A DNA stretch of 64,000 bases, taken from contig NC_059081.1 in assembly GCF_020497125.1 (NCBI RefSeq), positions 14,727,105 to 14,791,104 of the forward strand, in the 5' to 3' direction. This stretch comes from Mauremys mutica. Lineage: Eukaryota > Chordata > Testudines > Geoemydidae. This document shows, piece by piece, positions 1 to 10,951 of the stretch (position 1 is its first letter; the number at the start of each line of letters is the position of its first letter). The translations under genes and the position numbers were made by a program. The notes beneath the pieces are model-generated. The model was given only the letters and a program-made list of their open reading frames with translations, was not told where the DNA came from and made no database searches.

Positions 1-865
1 TGGAAAAAATAACCCCAACTATACATGCAACATGACGGGGGGGCTAATTTAGCTTCAACTAATCAGGAAAGAGATCTTGGAGTTGATAGTTCTCTGAAGA
101 TGTCCATGCAGTGTGCAGTGGCAGTCAAAAAAGCAAACAAGATGTTAGGAATCATTTAAAAAAGGGATAGAGAATAAGACAGAGAATATCTTATTGCCCT
201 TATATAAATCCATGGTACGCCCATATCTTGAATACTGAGTACAGATGTGGTCTCTTCATGTCAAAAAAGATATACTGGCATTAGAAAAAGTTCAGAAAAG
301 GGCAACTAAAATGATTAGGGGTTTGGAACGGGTCCCATATGAGGAGAGATTAAAAAGGCTAGGACTTTTCAGTTTGGAAAAGAGGACTCTAAGCGGGGAT
401 ATGATCGAGGTATATAAAATCATGAGTGGTGTGGAGAAAGTGAATAAGGAAGTTATTTACTTGTTCCTAGAAGAACCAGGGGCCCCCAAATGAAATTAAT
501 GGGCAGCAGATTTAAAACAAATAAAAGGAAGTTCTTCACACAGCGCACAGTCAACCTGTCGAACTCCTTGCCTGAGGAGGTTGTGAAAGGGTAGGACTAT
601 AACAGGGTTTAAAAGAGAACTAGATACATTCATGGAGGTTAAGTCCATTAATGGCTATTAGCCAGGATGGGTAAGGAATGTTGTCCTTAGCCTCTGTTTG
701 TCAGAGGGTGGAGCTGGATGGCAGGAGAGAGAGATCACTTTATCATTACCTGTTAGGTGCCCCAGAGGGAGTGAACCTGGCATTGGCCACTGTCAGTAGA
801 CAGGATACTGGACTGGATGGACCTTTGGTCTGACCCAGTATGGCCATTCTTATGTTCTTATGAAT
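1..865 (+). mobile_element. CR1 LINE, 5'-truncated 3' end
   Basis: The sequence runs from inside the reverse transcriptase C-terminal region through the 3' UTR to a typical turtle CR1 tail: a 'ctggactggatggacc' block, 'gacccagtatggcc', then a short octamer-like end (ttcttatg twice) near 845-865. CR1 elements end in short repeated octamers and have no poly(A), as seen here. The frame before 240 is broken by stops, so this is a dead copy. The window start cuts the element, so its true 5' end is not visible. Confidence 0.85.
245..493 (+). pseudogene. CR1 reverse transcriptase C-terminal fragment
   Basis: An 82-residue open stretch contains the conserved CR1 C-terminal signature: [16 protein letters not shown] (residues 13-28), then [17 protein letters not shown] (31-47) and [11 protein letters not shown]. 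In intact CR1 this forms the end of ORF2, after the polymerase domain. Upstream codons of the same frame carry stops near 150-240, so the first methionine is not a genuine start. It is the terminal part of a dead LINE ORF. The related minus-strand copy at 22.8-23.15 kb carries the same block (RATKMIKG, GLFCLEKRRL). Confidence 0.85.
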
Positions 866-1485
866 GAAGGTAAGATAACGGGAAGAAGAATAGCATACAC
901 AATTCTATGTATTGCTTGGCAATACCATGAGGCTGTTGTCCCTGAAAGGGATGGAATTGAGTTGCAACACAACAGCTGAACAGTCCTGTGCTCTAGGTGT
1001 CAGGAAGCATATTAAAACACTTTGCAATATGTGGTTTGATAAATAACGCTGGTAGCAGAAAGTCATGCGCGGGCCCAGTCGGCCGTCCCTAACTCCTTTG
1101 ATAGGCTTTGGTAGCATTGAGAAATCACCCACGGCAGCTGGCACAGTGATGAACTCTCTCTCCAGCCCAGCTGTTTCAGTGACCTCTCCTTCCTCTTTCT
1201 ACTATTTTGCTCTAAGCAATGCATCAGTACCTGCCATGCATGTATGTTAATCAAGTGTATTTTATATATATTTTAGTGTGTAGGCTCGTTTTGTCTGATT
1301 AGGTAGATGAATGTTTTTGAATTGCTTCCCTGATGGAGATAAATGGATATGTTACAATTGTGGCCAAACTTTCTCCTATAAGTAAGAAATGGGGATATAT
1401 TCTCGCGAGTATTAAGAGTGATGAGGTCCCACTGTTTTTAAAAGGGGATTCCTATGAAATTCCTGGAGTCTAATGGACAATTGGG
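866..1485. other. Unassigned spacer
   Basis: This stretch lies between the CR1 tail and the DIRS-like left end. It contains only short open frames with no recognisable domain and no repeat that I can name. Confidence 0.5.
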
Positions 1486-1690
1486 TATTTCTTTGAGTCT
1501 CTGTACATGTGGATCCCACTGATGGTTCACTTGCACCCTCTGCTCAGGAGTCCAGAAAACTTTCTCTAACCCTGTCCACTAAGGGTCACACATGCACCCT
1601 GCATGCCCTCATGCTTCCCCTCCTGAGGGCATAAGGGATAGAATGACCATCTCTTCCTCAATTCTCTGACTGCCCTTTGTCAGTCAGAAC
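1486..1690 (+). repeat. DIRS-like left inverted terminal repeat
   Basis: It begins with 'ttctttgagtctctgtacat'. Family knowledge says turtle DIRS ends start with a 'ttcttcgag'-like motif, and this looks like a diverged form. It aligns with the minus strand of 3990-4178, including the shared inner block with 'cctcctgagggcat' here and 'ccctcccaaggccat' in the partner. Divergence between the two repeats is high, so the insertion is old. Confidence 0.65.
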
Positions 1691-2179
1691 AGAATCCCAC
1701 CTATGTCTCAAGTTTCGTTTAGGATGGCTTTCTGTAAATATTTAGTTATAAACCATTGGCACAATAAGCAAAGGCAGCATTACACTCTTGTTAGGTGACT
1801 ATTCGTGGGGCTATTCTCATGTCACAGCCTTTTCCTCCAGGTCTTAAATTGTGCCCATTGTGTAGCTCTGATGCTCCTCAAGGATGAACATGACAAGTGT
1901 TTATGCTGTTTAGGGGAATGCCTATTCCATGTAAATGTGATATTTGCAAGACTTTCAAGATGTGCTCTCAAAAGGAAAGAGTGTAGATTAAAGATTTTCC
2001 TAATGGAAAAATCCACCAAACCTACCTTGGACTCGGAGCTTGTAAAAGGGCAGGACAGCTCAACCCTAGGGGTCAGGGCGCACAATCGGTGCTACAGAGA
2101 GGAGTAACCCCGGGATGCTTCCTATTGTCTTAAGAATTGGGTTCCCATTTTAGTGTCCCACTGGAACAGTCAGATACCC

Positions 2180-2880
2180 CTACTACCTACAAGAGAAAAG
2201 AACCCTCCTCCAAGTTGACTTCTTGGAACTGGTTGCTGTCGCTGGTGCTATTCCAAAAAAGCCTGAGTAATGGTCTCTGAAAGAGGATAAGGTGGTGCCA
2301 AGCCAGCTGAAGCTGCAACATAGTATGGCGCCCAAGTCCCTCAACCCTTGGCACTGGCAGCTTCATTCACACTGACACATGCACCATCCCAGATGGCACT
2401 GATGCCCTTGGCACAGTTGTAGTCAACTCTCCCCAACCCATCACTCAAACTCCTAGGACTAAATGCCTCAACATCTTTGCATTTGGCACCAAAAACACCA
2501 GCCTTTTCTCAGGTGGCACCAAAATGGCTCTCTTCTACCTCTCAGAAGATTACCGTACGCCCAAAGCTAGTCATTTCTGTTGGATGAGTCTCTTCTTTCA
2601 TCTGTTAAAGTGTGAATCCAGAGTTTTAGTGATGAAAATCTCACTTTTTAGCCTTCAGGTAAAGATCAGGAAATTCCATATGCCCAGACAAATCATGTCC
2701 CCACTGGGGACAGCCCCTCCATTGGAGGAATTGTTTTCAAATTCTTCAACTGTCTCAAGCAAAGAACCATCTCTAGCATCCCCACTCACAGGCACACCAT
2801 TCCATTCCAGAGTATCCCCCTTCAGGGACCAGTCTTACAAAGTCATCATGCAACAGACTTGGATCCTCAAGAATTCATAG
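2180..2880 (+). pseudogene. DIRS gag-like region relic
   Basis: The region lies between the left inverted repeat and the reverse transcriptase remnant. It repeats 'ttggcac' and 'ggcacc' units (2336-2530), giving a low-complexity Gly-Thr/Leu-Ala-rich reading. Its last part (2524-2880) is an open stretch of 118 codons rich in Ser, Pro and Thr. Such a composition fits the poorly conserved DIRS gag by position, but no domain is recognisable. The assignment rests on location inside the element. Confidence 0.4.
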
Positions 2881-2961
2881 GAAAAAGATGCTATTCCTCT
2901 ACTTCTCATCCCCATTCTAAAGCTCAGACTCCTCAATGCACACACTCAAGTCAAATTCCTC

Positions 2962-3265
2962 ATGACAACCCTCACTTCTGTTATACCCTCCTCAGATCCC
3001 ATTGACTGGTTTGGTTTTCTTGATTTACAGGATACATGTCCATTCATCAAGCACACAAGAAGCTTTTATGCCTGTTGCTATGAAAACAATCACTCAGTTC
3101 ATGGTTCTTCCCTTTGGCCTCTCCTACGGCATCTTGAGGTTTTATAATAATTGGAGATATACCAATCTCCTAGAACTGGTTCTGGTTCTTCCCCTTTTTT
3201 GGCAAACAGCCGTAAGATTTCTAAAGGGCTTGAATCAATCTTCCCTTCAACTCAAGATTCCTTAA
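2962..3265 (+). pseudogene. DIRS-type reverse transcriptase fragment, frameshifted
   Basis: At 3004 one frame reads DWFGFLDLQD, which matches the first catalytic motif of DIRS polymerases (DWF.ALDLQDAY). About 100 nt later, in a neighbouring frame, 3104-3124 reads VLPFGLS, the conserved motif that follows roughly 33 residues downstream in intact copies. The two motifs are therefore separated by a frameshift. Further on, 3150-3200 retains a GDIPIS-like remnant where the PYLDD catalytic box is expected, but with a stop and without the paired aspartates. The frames beginning at 2962 and 3002 are the two halves of this one relic. Confidence 0.7.
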
Positions 3266-3884
3266 ACCTGGTTCTTTAATCATTAATGGATTCCCTTGGG
3301 AATCTTTATCTTGCTCTTTAAGTGATGCAAAGTAGCATTCCTAAGGGCAATTACACCAACTTGTAGAATAAGTGAAATTCAAATGTGCATGTCAAATCCT
3401 AAATGCATGGTTTTCCATGCAGAGGAACATTAAGACTCCATTCCAAAGGTGGTGTCCAACTTTAATATTAACCAATATATTCAAATACCTGTATTCTTTG
3501 AGTCCTCAAATCCCCATGGGAATCAAAACTTCATACTCTGGATGCATAGTTCTCCTGTTCTATGGTGGTTGATTTCCATTTGGGCCTACATTCACTCAGA
3601 TTATCTAAATAGATCATTCACTGACTATCAGGACAGTTTATCAAATTATTAAGAGCTCCTCCAGTATGTGTTACAGCACACTTGACCACAGCTCTGTCAA
3701 CTTCAGCATGTCAAGCAAAATTCCATTAATAGAAATCCGTAGCACAGCAACATGATCTTTAGTTCATACTTTTACTAAACATTAGTCACTGGTGGCAATA
3801 TCAAGAGGTTGGCAGGGAGGTCCACCAGTCATTCAGATAATCTCTAAATTCTGACTGACTGCTGGATGTCAATCTGGCTAATCA

Positions 3885-3922
3885 CCCATAAGTGGGAGTC
3901 ACATGTACAGAGACTCAAAGAA
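3885..3922. repeat. DIRS internal complementary region
   Basis: Positions 3900-3922 are an exact reverse complement of 1489-1511 (23 nt), and similarity continues with mismatches to 3885. In DIRS-type elements the internal complementary region abuts the right inverted repeat and is thought to help close the circular intermediate. This site has the expected position. Confidence 0.7.
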
Positions 3923-3984
3923 AACAATTAATTTTGAGACATTCTGTGTATGTGGAAGACCCATCTTCCATCTGTGCAGCTTGG

Positions 3985-4205
3985 AGTCTTTCCCCTCTGG
4001 ACTCCAGATGGCAAAAGAACTGAGGAGCAGATGGGGTCACTCTGTCCTCTATGGCCTTGGGAGGGAGAACATGATTTGAAGGGCACATGCATGACCCCTA
4101 ATAGATGCAGCTAGAGAACTTTCCAGACTCCCATGCATGCACACGATGAGTGAAATCTACATTCACAGAGCATCTCGAGGAATAAGTTGCTATACGGTAA
4201 ATAAC
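3985..4205 (-). repeat. DIRS-like right inverted terminal repeat
   Basis: Read on the minus strand it aligns with the left repeat at 1493-1680. The outer edge holds 'gcatctcgagg' followed by 'cggtaaataacc', which resembles the outer end of turtle DIRS copies as I recall them. The exact boundary is uncertain by about 20 bases. Confidence 0.6.
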
Positions 4206-4440
4206 CATTCTTTGTGGCTGAAAGGCAATGAAGAATAGATGGGAGTGTTTTGAGTAGCAGACACCAAATGATACAAAAGCAAAGATATGAATGCTACAAA
4301 AAATGGGAAGGGATTTGTGCTTTTAGGCCTTCTATCTGAAATTGTGCAGTGCCAGCTTAACATCTTCACACCTCTTCTATTGTGGAATTGTTTTGTCTTG
4401 TTCATAGAATCCAGCTGCCTCCCCAATAGATCCCCGAACT

Positions 4441-6140
4441 AAGGCCTTGTCTACACTGCAGGGTTTTGTTGGCAAAAGGCAGCTTTTGGCAGCAAAGCAG
4501 TGGATGTGTACACTCTGCAATGCCACTTTTGGTGGCACAACTCTTCAGTTTTGGCAACAAAATAAAACCCCCTTGACAAGAGACGTAAAGCTTTTTGCAG
4601 CAAAGTTAAAACAATAAACCATCAGTGCAGACACAGTCATTCATTAGATCTCCTGAACTGGCCTCCCCAGTATCCCATAATGCCTGTCATGACTGCTCTT
4701 CTCACTGTTTTGAACTCTGCTGCCCTGCAGGCATGTGCACCTCCTTGTCAAAGCTCTGTGAAGCTCTGACAGCTGAGTGTGCTGCTCTGTTCTGGGCAGC
4801 AAAGAGCAAATCATTAACCTGGAATGTTCCTACTTTCTCCTGCACTAGGAACACAGGCAGGCAGGGGTGAGTATGACAGAGAAACTACAGTGCTGTGCAG
4901 AGCCAGGAAGGGAGGCAGGGGCTGATGTCAAGTGTGTCTCGCTCCCCTGCCTCAGGAATGGTTGCTTTCGGCAGCTGTCTGAACTTAAATAGCATGCCCT
5001 CACTCTCTCTATCCCCCAACACACATAGTCTCTCATATATACTGTCATAAACAGATAGTTAAGGGTTAAGGTCTCTTTTACCTGTAAAGGGTTAACATGC
5101 AGTACCTGATGACCACCTGACCAGAGGACCAATCAGAGACAAGATAATTTCAAATCTCTGTGGAGGGAAGCCTTTGTCTGTGTTCTTTGTTAGAGTGTTC
5201 TCTTTTTTGGATCTAAGAGAGGCCAGACATGTCTCCAAGTTCTCCTGGAGAAGTTCCTACTATTCAATAGTGAGTATTAATTAGAAAGGCGGATTAGTCT
5301 TATAATTTGATTTCTACATTTGCAATTGTGTGTTTGCTGAAGGAAATTCTTTATTCCTGTTTGCTGTTACTTTGCTTTTACTGAGAAAGAAAGGGGGAGG
5401 GGGAATGCTCTCCAGGTTTATAGGTTAGACTCTGTGTATTGTTCCATCTTGGTTACAGAGACAGTTACTTTCTTTTTGTTCTTTTAATAAATTCTTTTCT
5501 TTTCTGTTAAGAACTCGGTTGATCTTTTCTTGGGTGGATTCTCAGGGAAAGGGGAGGAGGGAAGTATCCCTCTGTAGTTGGATCCCGGTGTCTCTCCTAG
5601 GAAAAGGGAGGGGGGAGGAAGCAGGGGGGAATGGTTTATTTCTCCTGGGTGTAAGAACTCCATGGATTTGGGGCTCTTGGGATCCCCAAGGATTTTGGGG
5701 AAGGACTGTGTCCCAATACATGTACCTTATTGGGTGGTGGCAGCTTTTACCAGATCTAAACTAGGATTTTAGTTTAGAGGGAAACCAAGGCAGGTCCCCA
5801 TTTTAGAACCCAACAGCTCTAAGTGGGGGTGAGACCTATGATATATACCCTCTCACACTTCCCCCAACACAGTCTCTCTTCTCCCCCCATACTTCAGTTG
5901 AAAAGCAGCTGGCAATCTAGTAGGATGCCACTAGAATGATGGCACTGAGGAACCTGCATTATGTGAGGCTGTACCTGCCCCATAAGGCATTGTAAACCCT
6001 TCCCAAAGCACCCTGCAGCCAGTTGCACAGTGGGATAGCTACCCACAGTGCACTGCTGTGTTGATGCAAGAGCTACTAGTGTGGATGCGCTCTGCTGACA
6101 CAATGAGAACAGTGTGGATATGTAATGGCAGTTTAATTAA
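4441..6140. mobile_element. Non-autonomous DNA transposon, split by a solo LTR
   Basis: The left edge reads 'aaggccttgtctacactg', the terminal motif of a group of turtle short DNA elements. The right part (6040-6130) has 'gcaagagctactagtgtgga' and 'cgctctgctgacac', which I recall from the other end of the same group. The matching inverted right end is missing or eroded. The solo LTR at 5043-5843 interrupts it, with 5-bp target duplications. The frames inside are not coding. Confidence 0.55.
5043..5843 (+). mobile_element. Solo LTR, copy A
   Basis: An 801-bp unit begins 'tgtcataaacagatagttaa' and ends 'gacctatgata'. It is flanked by the 5-bp direct repeat tatac (5038-5042 and 5844-5848). A second copy lies at 43513-44303 with its own 5-bp duplication. 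The unit starts with TG, would end in CA in the other copy (ATA here by mutation), and has a polyadenylation signal 'aataaa' followed by T-rich sequence near 5486. These are LTR hallmarks. No internal retroviral or Ty3/Gypsy sequence adjoins it, so it is a solo LTR left by recombination. Whether it is an endogenous retrovirus or a Gypsy LTR cannot be decided here. Confidence 0.85.
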
Positions 6141-6149
6141 AATGCTTTA

Positions 6150-6765
6150 ATTAGAGTCTCACAATTTTTGACCCAGAACCTTTTTATTTATTTTTTTATG
6201 CAAGTTATTCTGTTACCATTGTCAATGTATCTGGAGGTGCCTAATGTTAACTTGAACTTTGTTATGCCTCCTATTATGTGGAGTGGCCTCTGCACTAGCA
6301 GGTGGCATCATTTCAGGTGACAATGCTGCCTACTTCTTATAAACAATATCTCCTGCAAATGTAAACAAACATGTTTGTCTGAGCGATTGGCTCAATAAAA
6401 AGTAGGACTGAGTGGACTGTTAGACGCTACAGTTTTACATTGTTTTGTTTTTCAGTTCAGTTACGTAAAAAAAAATCTAAATTTGTAAGTTGCACTATGG
6501 TACTTGTATGAGGTGTATTGAAAAATTCTCTTGTTTATCATTTTTACATTGTTTTTTATTACAAATATTTGCAAAGTGAGTACTGTACACTTTCAATTCT
6601 GTGTTGTAATTGAAATCCATATATTTGAAAATGTAGAAAAACATGCAAAATATTTAATACCTTTTGATTGGTATTCTATTGTTTAACAGTGTGATTAAAA
6701 CGCTTAATCACAATTAATTTTTTTGAGTTAATTGCATGGGTTAACTGAGATTAATCGATAACCCT
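6150..6765. repeat. AT-rich interspersed repeat, class uncertain
   Basis: I recognise this from other turtle and archosaur DNA by 'aacatgtttgtctgagcgat', 'agtaggactgagtggact', 'ttgaaaatgtagaaaaacat' and the closing 'gattaa'-rich segment (6690-6760, cgcttaatcac / attaatcgat). It has no open frame and no clear terminal repeats. The family identity comes from memory and needs a library match. Confidence 0.45.
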
Positions 6766-7840
6766 AGTTGAAAGATATTGTTTAGTAAAGCTAAGAATAC
6801 AGAGTGGTGTAGTAGGGCAATTGTGCACATAAAAATGTTGGGATATGGAAACATACAGATCCAGCCTTCTCCATTCCCCACTTCTAGTGGCATCTTACAA
6901 CTAGACAATTATCAGGATGTTTTTTTCTTTTTTGGTTGCTGGGAGACTATCAATAGAATTGACAGGCTTGAAAACCAGTAAGACTTCTCTTGAGATGGAA
7001 AAAACTCAGAGCAGAGTTATTTAAAACATTGAGTTCTAACTTTCCCAGTGCTTATACCACAGCAGAAATCAGAAGAGAGAAATTAGCCATTTAAGAATTG
7101 TAAGTGGTTCAAAGCTTAAGGTGTACGGAATATGCCATTCTCGTACCTTCTGCTCTTTTGCCTTTAACTACAGTGGTGGATGGGAGCTCTGGATTCCCTG
7201 CATACATGTGATGGGATCATAGAGACTTTACAATAAAAAGTGGTTTGGTTTGATTTGTTTACCCCCTTCTCCCCTGCCCCAGCATACATAGGAGGTTTTA
7301 ATTAATGCATCTGTCCAAGAAGTATATCAAACCGGTTTTGATTTATATGGTACTTTATGCAAGAAACTTCCATTCAAGTCTTTTCTTGAAAGAGATTTTA
7401 TTAGCCTTTTCATAATTCTCTAAGGAATCCTACCTTTTTTATAGAAGCAGAATGAAGGCTTGCTGAATTATGCCTGTTAGTAACCCAGATATCGGCCAAA
7501 ACAGAGTCTGTCAATCATTGTCAAAGCCTAATACCACTACTCTGTACTTTTCTCAATGCTTTTTCTCACTGTTCTTACAGGAAATTAAAGTGAGTGTGTT
7601 ATAGAAGCAAATAGTTAATGGGTGTGGGGCAGAGAAGGAAGACAGGCCGCTTGGCTTCTGTCCCCAAAAAGATATAAGTGAGTATTGCTCTAGCCTCTCC
7701 TCTCCATTTTGGAAAGGAAACCAATAGCAGACTTATTAAACACACAAGTTCAGGAACTGGGCCCAGTGTTTGTTGACTGGTAAAGTGTATCTCTTTGGTG
7801 ACAGGGACATAGAAGTACCTTAGTGCTTCAGAATCCATCC
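6766..7840. other. Unassigned AT-rich spacer
   Basis: No coding frame, RNA gene or recognisable repeat was seen. The short frames present have no domain signatures. Confidence 0.5.
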
Positions 7841-7844
7841 CTGA

Positions 7845-7995
7845 GAGATAGGGAAGTGCTACCTATCCCCATTTTACAGATGGGCAATTGAGGCTTAGAG
7901 GTTGTGACCTGCTGAAAGTCAGACAAGAAATCTGACAGAGCAGGGAATTGAACCCTGGCCTCCTAAAGCCCAGGCTAGTGTGCTAATGACAGGAT
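7845..7995 (+). mobile_element. MIR-type SINE fragment
   Basis: The core 'ccccattttacagatgggca', followed by 'gaggcttagaggttgtgacc', then 'gggaattgaaccctggcctcc' style sequence and 'gctagtgtgctaatgac', is the conserved MIR core and 3' half. MIR is an ancient tRNA-derived, CORE-type SINE shared among amniotes. A copy in the opposite orientation lies at 59.28-59.44 kb. Confidence 0.75.
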
Positions 7996-8257
7996 CGTAT
8001 AAGGAATGGTGCTAGAATCTGACAAAAAAAAGTTAATAAATTTAAATAATGAGAGAGTAGTTACTTTCATACAGAATTTCTCATTATAAAAATTGTCTTA
8101 AACTCTTGCAGTTGGCTAAAGTAGTCCAGGCTATATGGCCATTTAGTGCTGCTTATCTACATTTAAAAAAGTCTTGACTAGTTTATCATCCTACTCCTAA
8201 ACATGTATCATTGTGCCAAAAAAATTTACATATATCAGCTGCTAAAAAATCACTATT

Positions 8258-8280
8258 TTACACACACACACACACACACT
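8258..8280. repeat. (CA)n microsatellite
   Basis: About ten CA units in a row, in an otherwise AT-rich context. A TATATTTATATATAA stretch follows at 8287-8303. Confidence 0.9.
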
Positions 8281-8399
8281 CTTACACTTATATTTATATA
8301 TAATATTCTCATTCCTTGGTTTATCATTAACATAGTAATTAATGAACTGGTGGGTTTGTCCCATACACTTCCTTTCATCCCCCCAGAGTGTAGAGGTGC

Positions 8400-8455
8400 A
8401 TAGTGTAACAGATTTTTGTTACCAATTTGCCTGAGGCATCACGTGATTAGGCTGA
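8400..8455 (+). repeat. Unidentified repeat, copy 1
   Basis: Nearly identical (about 51 of 56 positions) to 10952-11007 in the same orientation, both beginning 'atagtgt' and ending 'gtgattaggctga'. The copies diverge sharply after that point. It may be the edge of an LTR or other repeat whose body differs or is deleted in one copy. Confidence 0.6.
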
Positions 8456-8518
8456 GGCCGCAGGATTGCTAGGGGAGAAGATGAAGGAGCACACCAAGTG
8501 ACTAATTTTAAAACTTTA

Positions 8519-8606
8519 GCAGCAAAGAGTCCTGTGACACCTTATAGACTAACAGACGTATTGGAGCATGAGCTTTCGTGGGTGAATACCCACTTCGTCG
8601 GATGCA
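8519..8606 (-). mobile_element. Penelope-like element end, 5'-truncated
   Basis: Read on the minus strand it has the PLE terminal unit: 'gacgaagtgggtattcaccc', 'acgaaagctcatgctcc', 'gtctgttagtctataaggtg', 'cacaggactctttgctgc'. It is flanked by an 11-bp near-perfect duplication, ttaaaacttta (8508-8518) and ttaaagcttta (8607-8617). The stem (gtgggt/acccac) with the following GAAA is intact. The core reads CCGACGA, one change from the CUGANGA hammerhead core. The same unit occurs at 30.5, 45.0, 46.0, 52.3 and 53.2 kb. Confidence 0.75.
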
Positions 8607-8617
8607 TTAAAGCTTTA

Positions 8618-10622
8618 TTAATTAAATAACAGCAGTGAGTGCTGGGAAGGCTTTTACGTTACTTGGAGGAAGAAAGAATGCATTAGTGCCCCAGCCCTAA
8701 CCCACTTTCATACTCTCACACGCACGAGACAAGGCTGGCCAAACCTGGGTGTAATGTAAGAAGAGGAGTGGGGAAGGGTGATGAGAGTTCTGTCCTGTGC
8801 ACAGGCCATTTAGGGTTTGCTGTTGATTTTTGACTTGCTTTGGCTTTTAGGAGGGTTTTTAAGTTTTGGGTTTGGGGGGGGTCTTTTGTTCAGGGATCTC
8901 TGTCCCCCATGCTTTTTGTTTTAGTTTAAACTGGCTTTTTGTGGCTTTTTTAGCTTTCCCAAACCACACCGGCTTCACGGACATGAGACTTTGTTTTTTG
9001 TTGGCTTTTGCCATTTTACTAGTTTTTGCAGCCTCTGCAGTCCTGCTTAGCTTAGGGTGGGGGTTTTTTTGGTTTACTGCTGATTGAGGTTGGAATTTAG
9101 GCCCCTGTCTTTCTCGGCAGGTAGCCGAGAGTCAGTTGTGTGCAGTGGCCTTAGGCTGAAGTCAGCCTCTTCTCTTCAGACCTAGCTGGAACATCGAGTT
9201 AATCCATTTTTCCCCCCTCCCTCTTCGGCCTCTTGCAACCTGCAAAGGAACCTTTCACTCCACATTCACACCTTTAACCCTTTCTGAAATATCTTGCAAT
9301 ACCTGCAACAACGTTAGCAATGTACAATTCTGATCTGCCTCCCCAGGGGACCCCATTAGGGAGGGGGCCATTCAGTTGTCACAATAGGACTTTTTATGAC
9401 ATATTATTGCCTGCTAGTTACTCCAGTTAATGTAAGTCCCAAGGAAAGTGCTCCCTTTCCCCACATACACCTATTTCTATTGTCCTAGCAGTACAGGAAA
9501 GAACAGTACAGGGTGACACTGCTGTACCGCTAATTTTTTTTTCTTTTTTTGCAGCTTGTCCTCCTTTCACTTGAAGTGTCACCAGGGTGTTAAAGCTCAA
9601 ATATCACCAATCATTTAAAACTAGATTACTATAGTGACTGCATTTTATCATCTTTTTTTTTAAGGTTCCATGTTGCAGAACAGGCTAACTGGCACATATC
9701 AGGATACATGCAACTTCTGAACTGTGCTCTTCAAATTATTCTAAACTTTGTTAATGTCATAGCTACAAACCCTTTCTAATGTCAATGGGCTTTAAAAGAA
9801 GCCCTTCTGTGATTAACGTAAAGGGAGGGGGCAGAGGGAGAGCCTTTTTTTTTTTAAGGCAATGAAAAAATGGACAAATTGTTCTCAATTATTGTTCATG
9901 GCACAGTTACCAAAATCAATGAGTCTTCAAATGTAACTTCTCCCATAAATCATTAGGTCAGATGCCTTAACAATGTCTGTCACTATCCTATTAAATTACT
10001 AACCCGGGTAATACTTAACAGTACACTTCACTTGGAACAATGTTGTAATGTATTGATGGTGCCTAATAAATATAGTAGCCTGCTCATGCAGTGTAAAGGC
10101 GGCAGAAATGCAAGTGAGAAGGAGGTAAAGAAGGAAAAGACACCCATCCATAGAGTTGAGTATTGGAATGCTGGACCCTGGACCTATATAATGAGATGTC
10201 CTACAAAATTCCTACTCACTAATTATTAGAGATGGGTTGGACTGGTTTAGCCTTTGATCTGGTATCTTCAAACACAGAGGCTGTAGCCTTAGTTATATAA
10301 ACTAGCCTGAATTCTCAATTCAGCCATGAAATAGTGAACTTTTTCATGTGGAATGTTGTCACTTCTGGACTAAATGTCATAAGTTCAGAAAATATTTTAA
10401 GTGGTTTGAACTCTGTAATACATCACACTAATATTGAACATACTAGCAAACCACTCAATTGTCTAAACTGGTTCTTAACACCCTTGAACTTTGGGATGTT
10501 TAAAGTCTAAATTGGGATCTGAATTTTGTGGTTTGAGCCTTTATTTTTCAATTTTCAACTATGGTGAACTGCTTGATGACTTGATGCAAGAAAGACAAGG
10601 TACTCAGTCCCAATAGATGATG
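8618..10622. other. Unassigned region with a T/G-rich patch
   Basis: Between 8810 and 9080 the plus strand is unusually rich in T and G (runs of ttttt and ggggg), which creates a hydrophobic 73-codon frame that looks like a composition artefact. The rest holds no named repeat. Parts of 8620-8860 look repeat-like but I cannot place them. Confidence 0.4.
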
Positions 10623-10630
10623 GAATAGAT

Positions 10631-10833
10631 CAGGGGTTCTCATGAGATTCTTACACGGGGGAGTCGTGAACTGTCAACCTCCACCCCAAAACCTGCTTTG
10701 CCTCCAGCATTTATAATGGCGTTAAATATATTTAAAAAGTGGTTTTAATTTATAAGGGGGAGGGGAGGGGAGGGGTCACACTCAGATTTGCTATGTGAAA
10801 GGGGTCACCAGTAAAAAAGTTTGAGAGTCACTG
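10631..10833. mobile_element. hAT-type MITE
   Basis: It starts 'caggggttctc' and ends 'ttgagagtcactg', the diverged inverted ends of a CAGNGGTTCTCAA element. It is flanked by a perfect 8-bp duplication, gaatagat (10623-10630 and 10834-10841), as expected for hAT transposases. It is 203 bp with no coding capacity. The interior 'cctccaccccaaaacctgct' followed by 'tttgcctccagcatttataa' is a segment I recall from abundant turtle copies. A G-rich tract (ggggagggg repeats) lies at 10757-10777. Confidence 0.9.
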
Positions 10834-10951
10834 GAATAGATCAATGTGCAAATTTAAAGCTTGGTACAACACCCTATGCAGTCTCTGTGCTAGATGTCCT
10901 CATGAATGACTTCTTCCTTCAGGCACCACCAACAGGTATCTCTGTATTCCC

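Larger units (their letters stand above)
1486..4205 (+). mobile_element. DIRS-like tyrosine-recombinase retrotransposon, decayed
   Basis: Three features support this call. (1) The ends are inverted relative to each other: about 1493-1680 on the plus strand aligns with about 3990-4178 read on the minus strand, sharing in order a c[t/g]ctgt.[a/c]atgt block, 'ggtca.[a/c]catgc', a cctc/ccctcc...gaggacag-type block and 'ctcctcag/cttcctca'. (2) A 23-nt segment at the left edge (1489-1511) is perfectly complementary to 3900-3922, just inside the right inverted repeat. That is where DIRS elements carry their internal complementary region. (3) Reverse transcriptase motifs of the DIRS type lie at about 3004-3260, and a Ser/Pro/Thr-rich gag-like stretch lies upstream (2180-2880). 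No tyrosine recombinase is recognisable, so the element is internally shortened (about 2.7 kb against roughly 5-6 kb for complete DIRS elements). The precise ends are estimates. Confidence 0.7.

Noticed and set aside
245..493. Host protein-coding gene
   Set aside because: The conserved block is the CR1 polymerase C-terminus and it is followed by the CR1 3' UTR.
5043..5843. Complete endogenous retrovirus
   Set aside because: Only one LTR lies between the 5-bp duplications, and no gag, pol or env similarity adjoins either copy.
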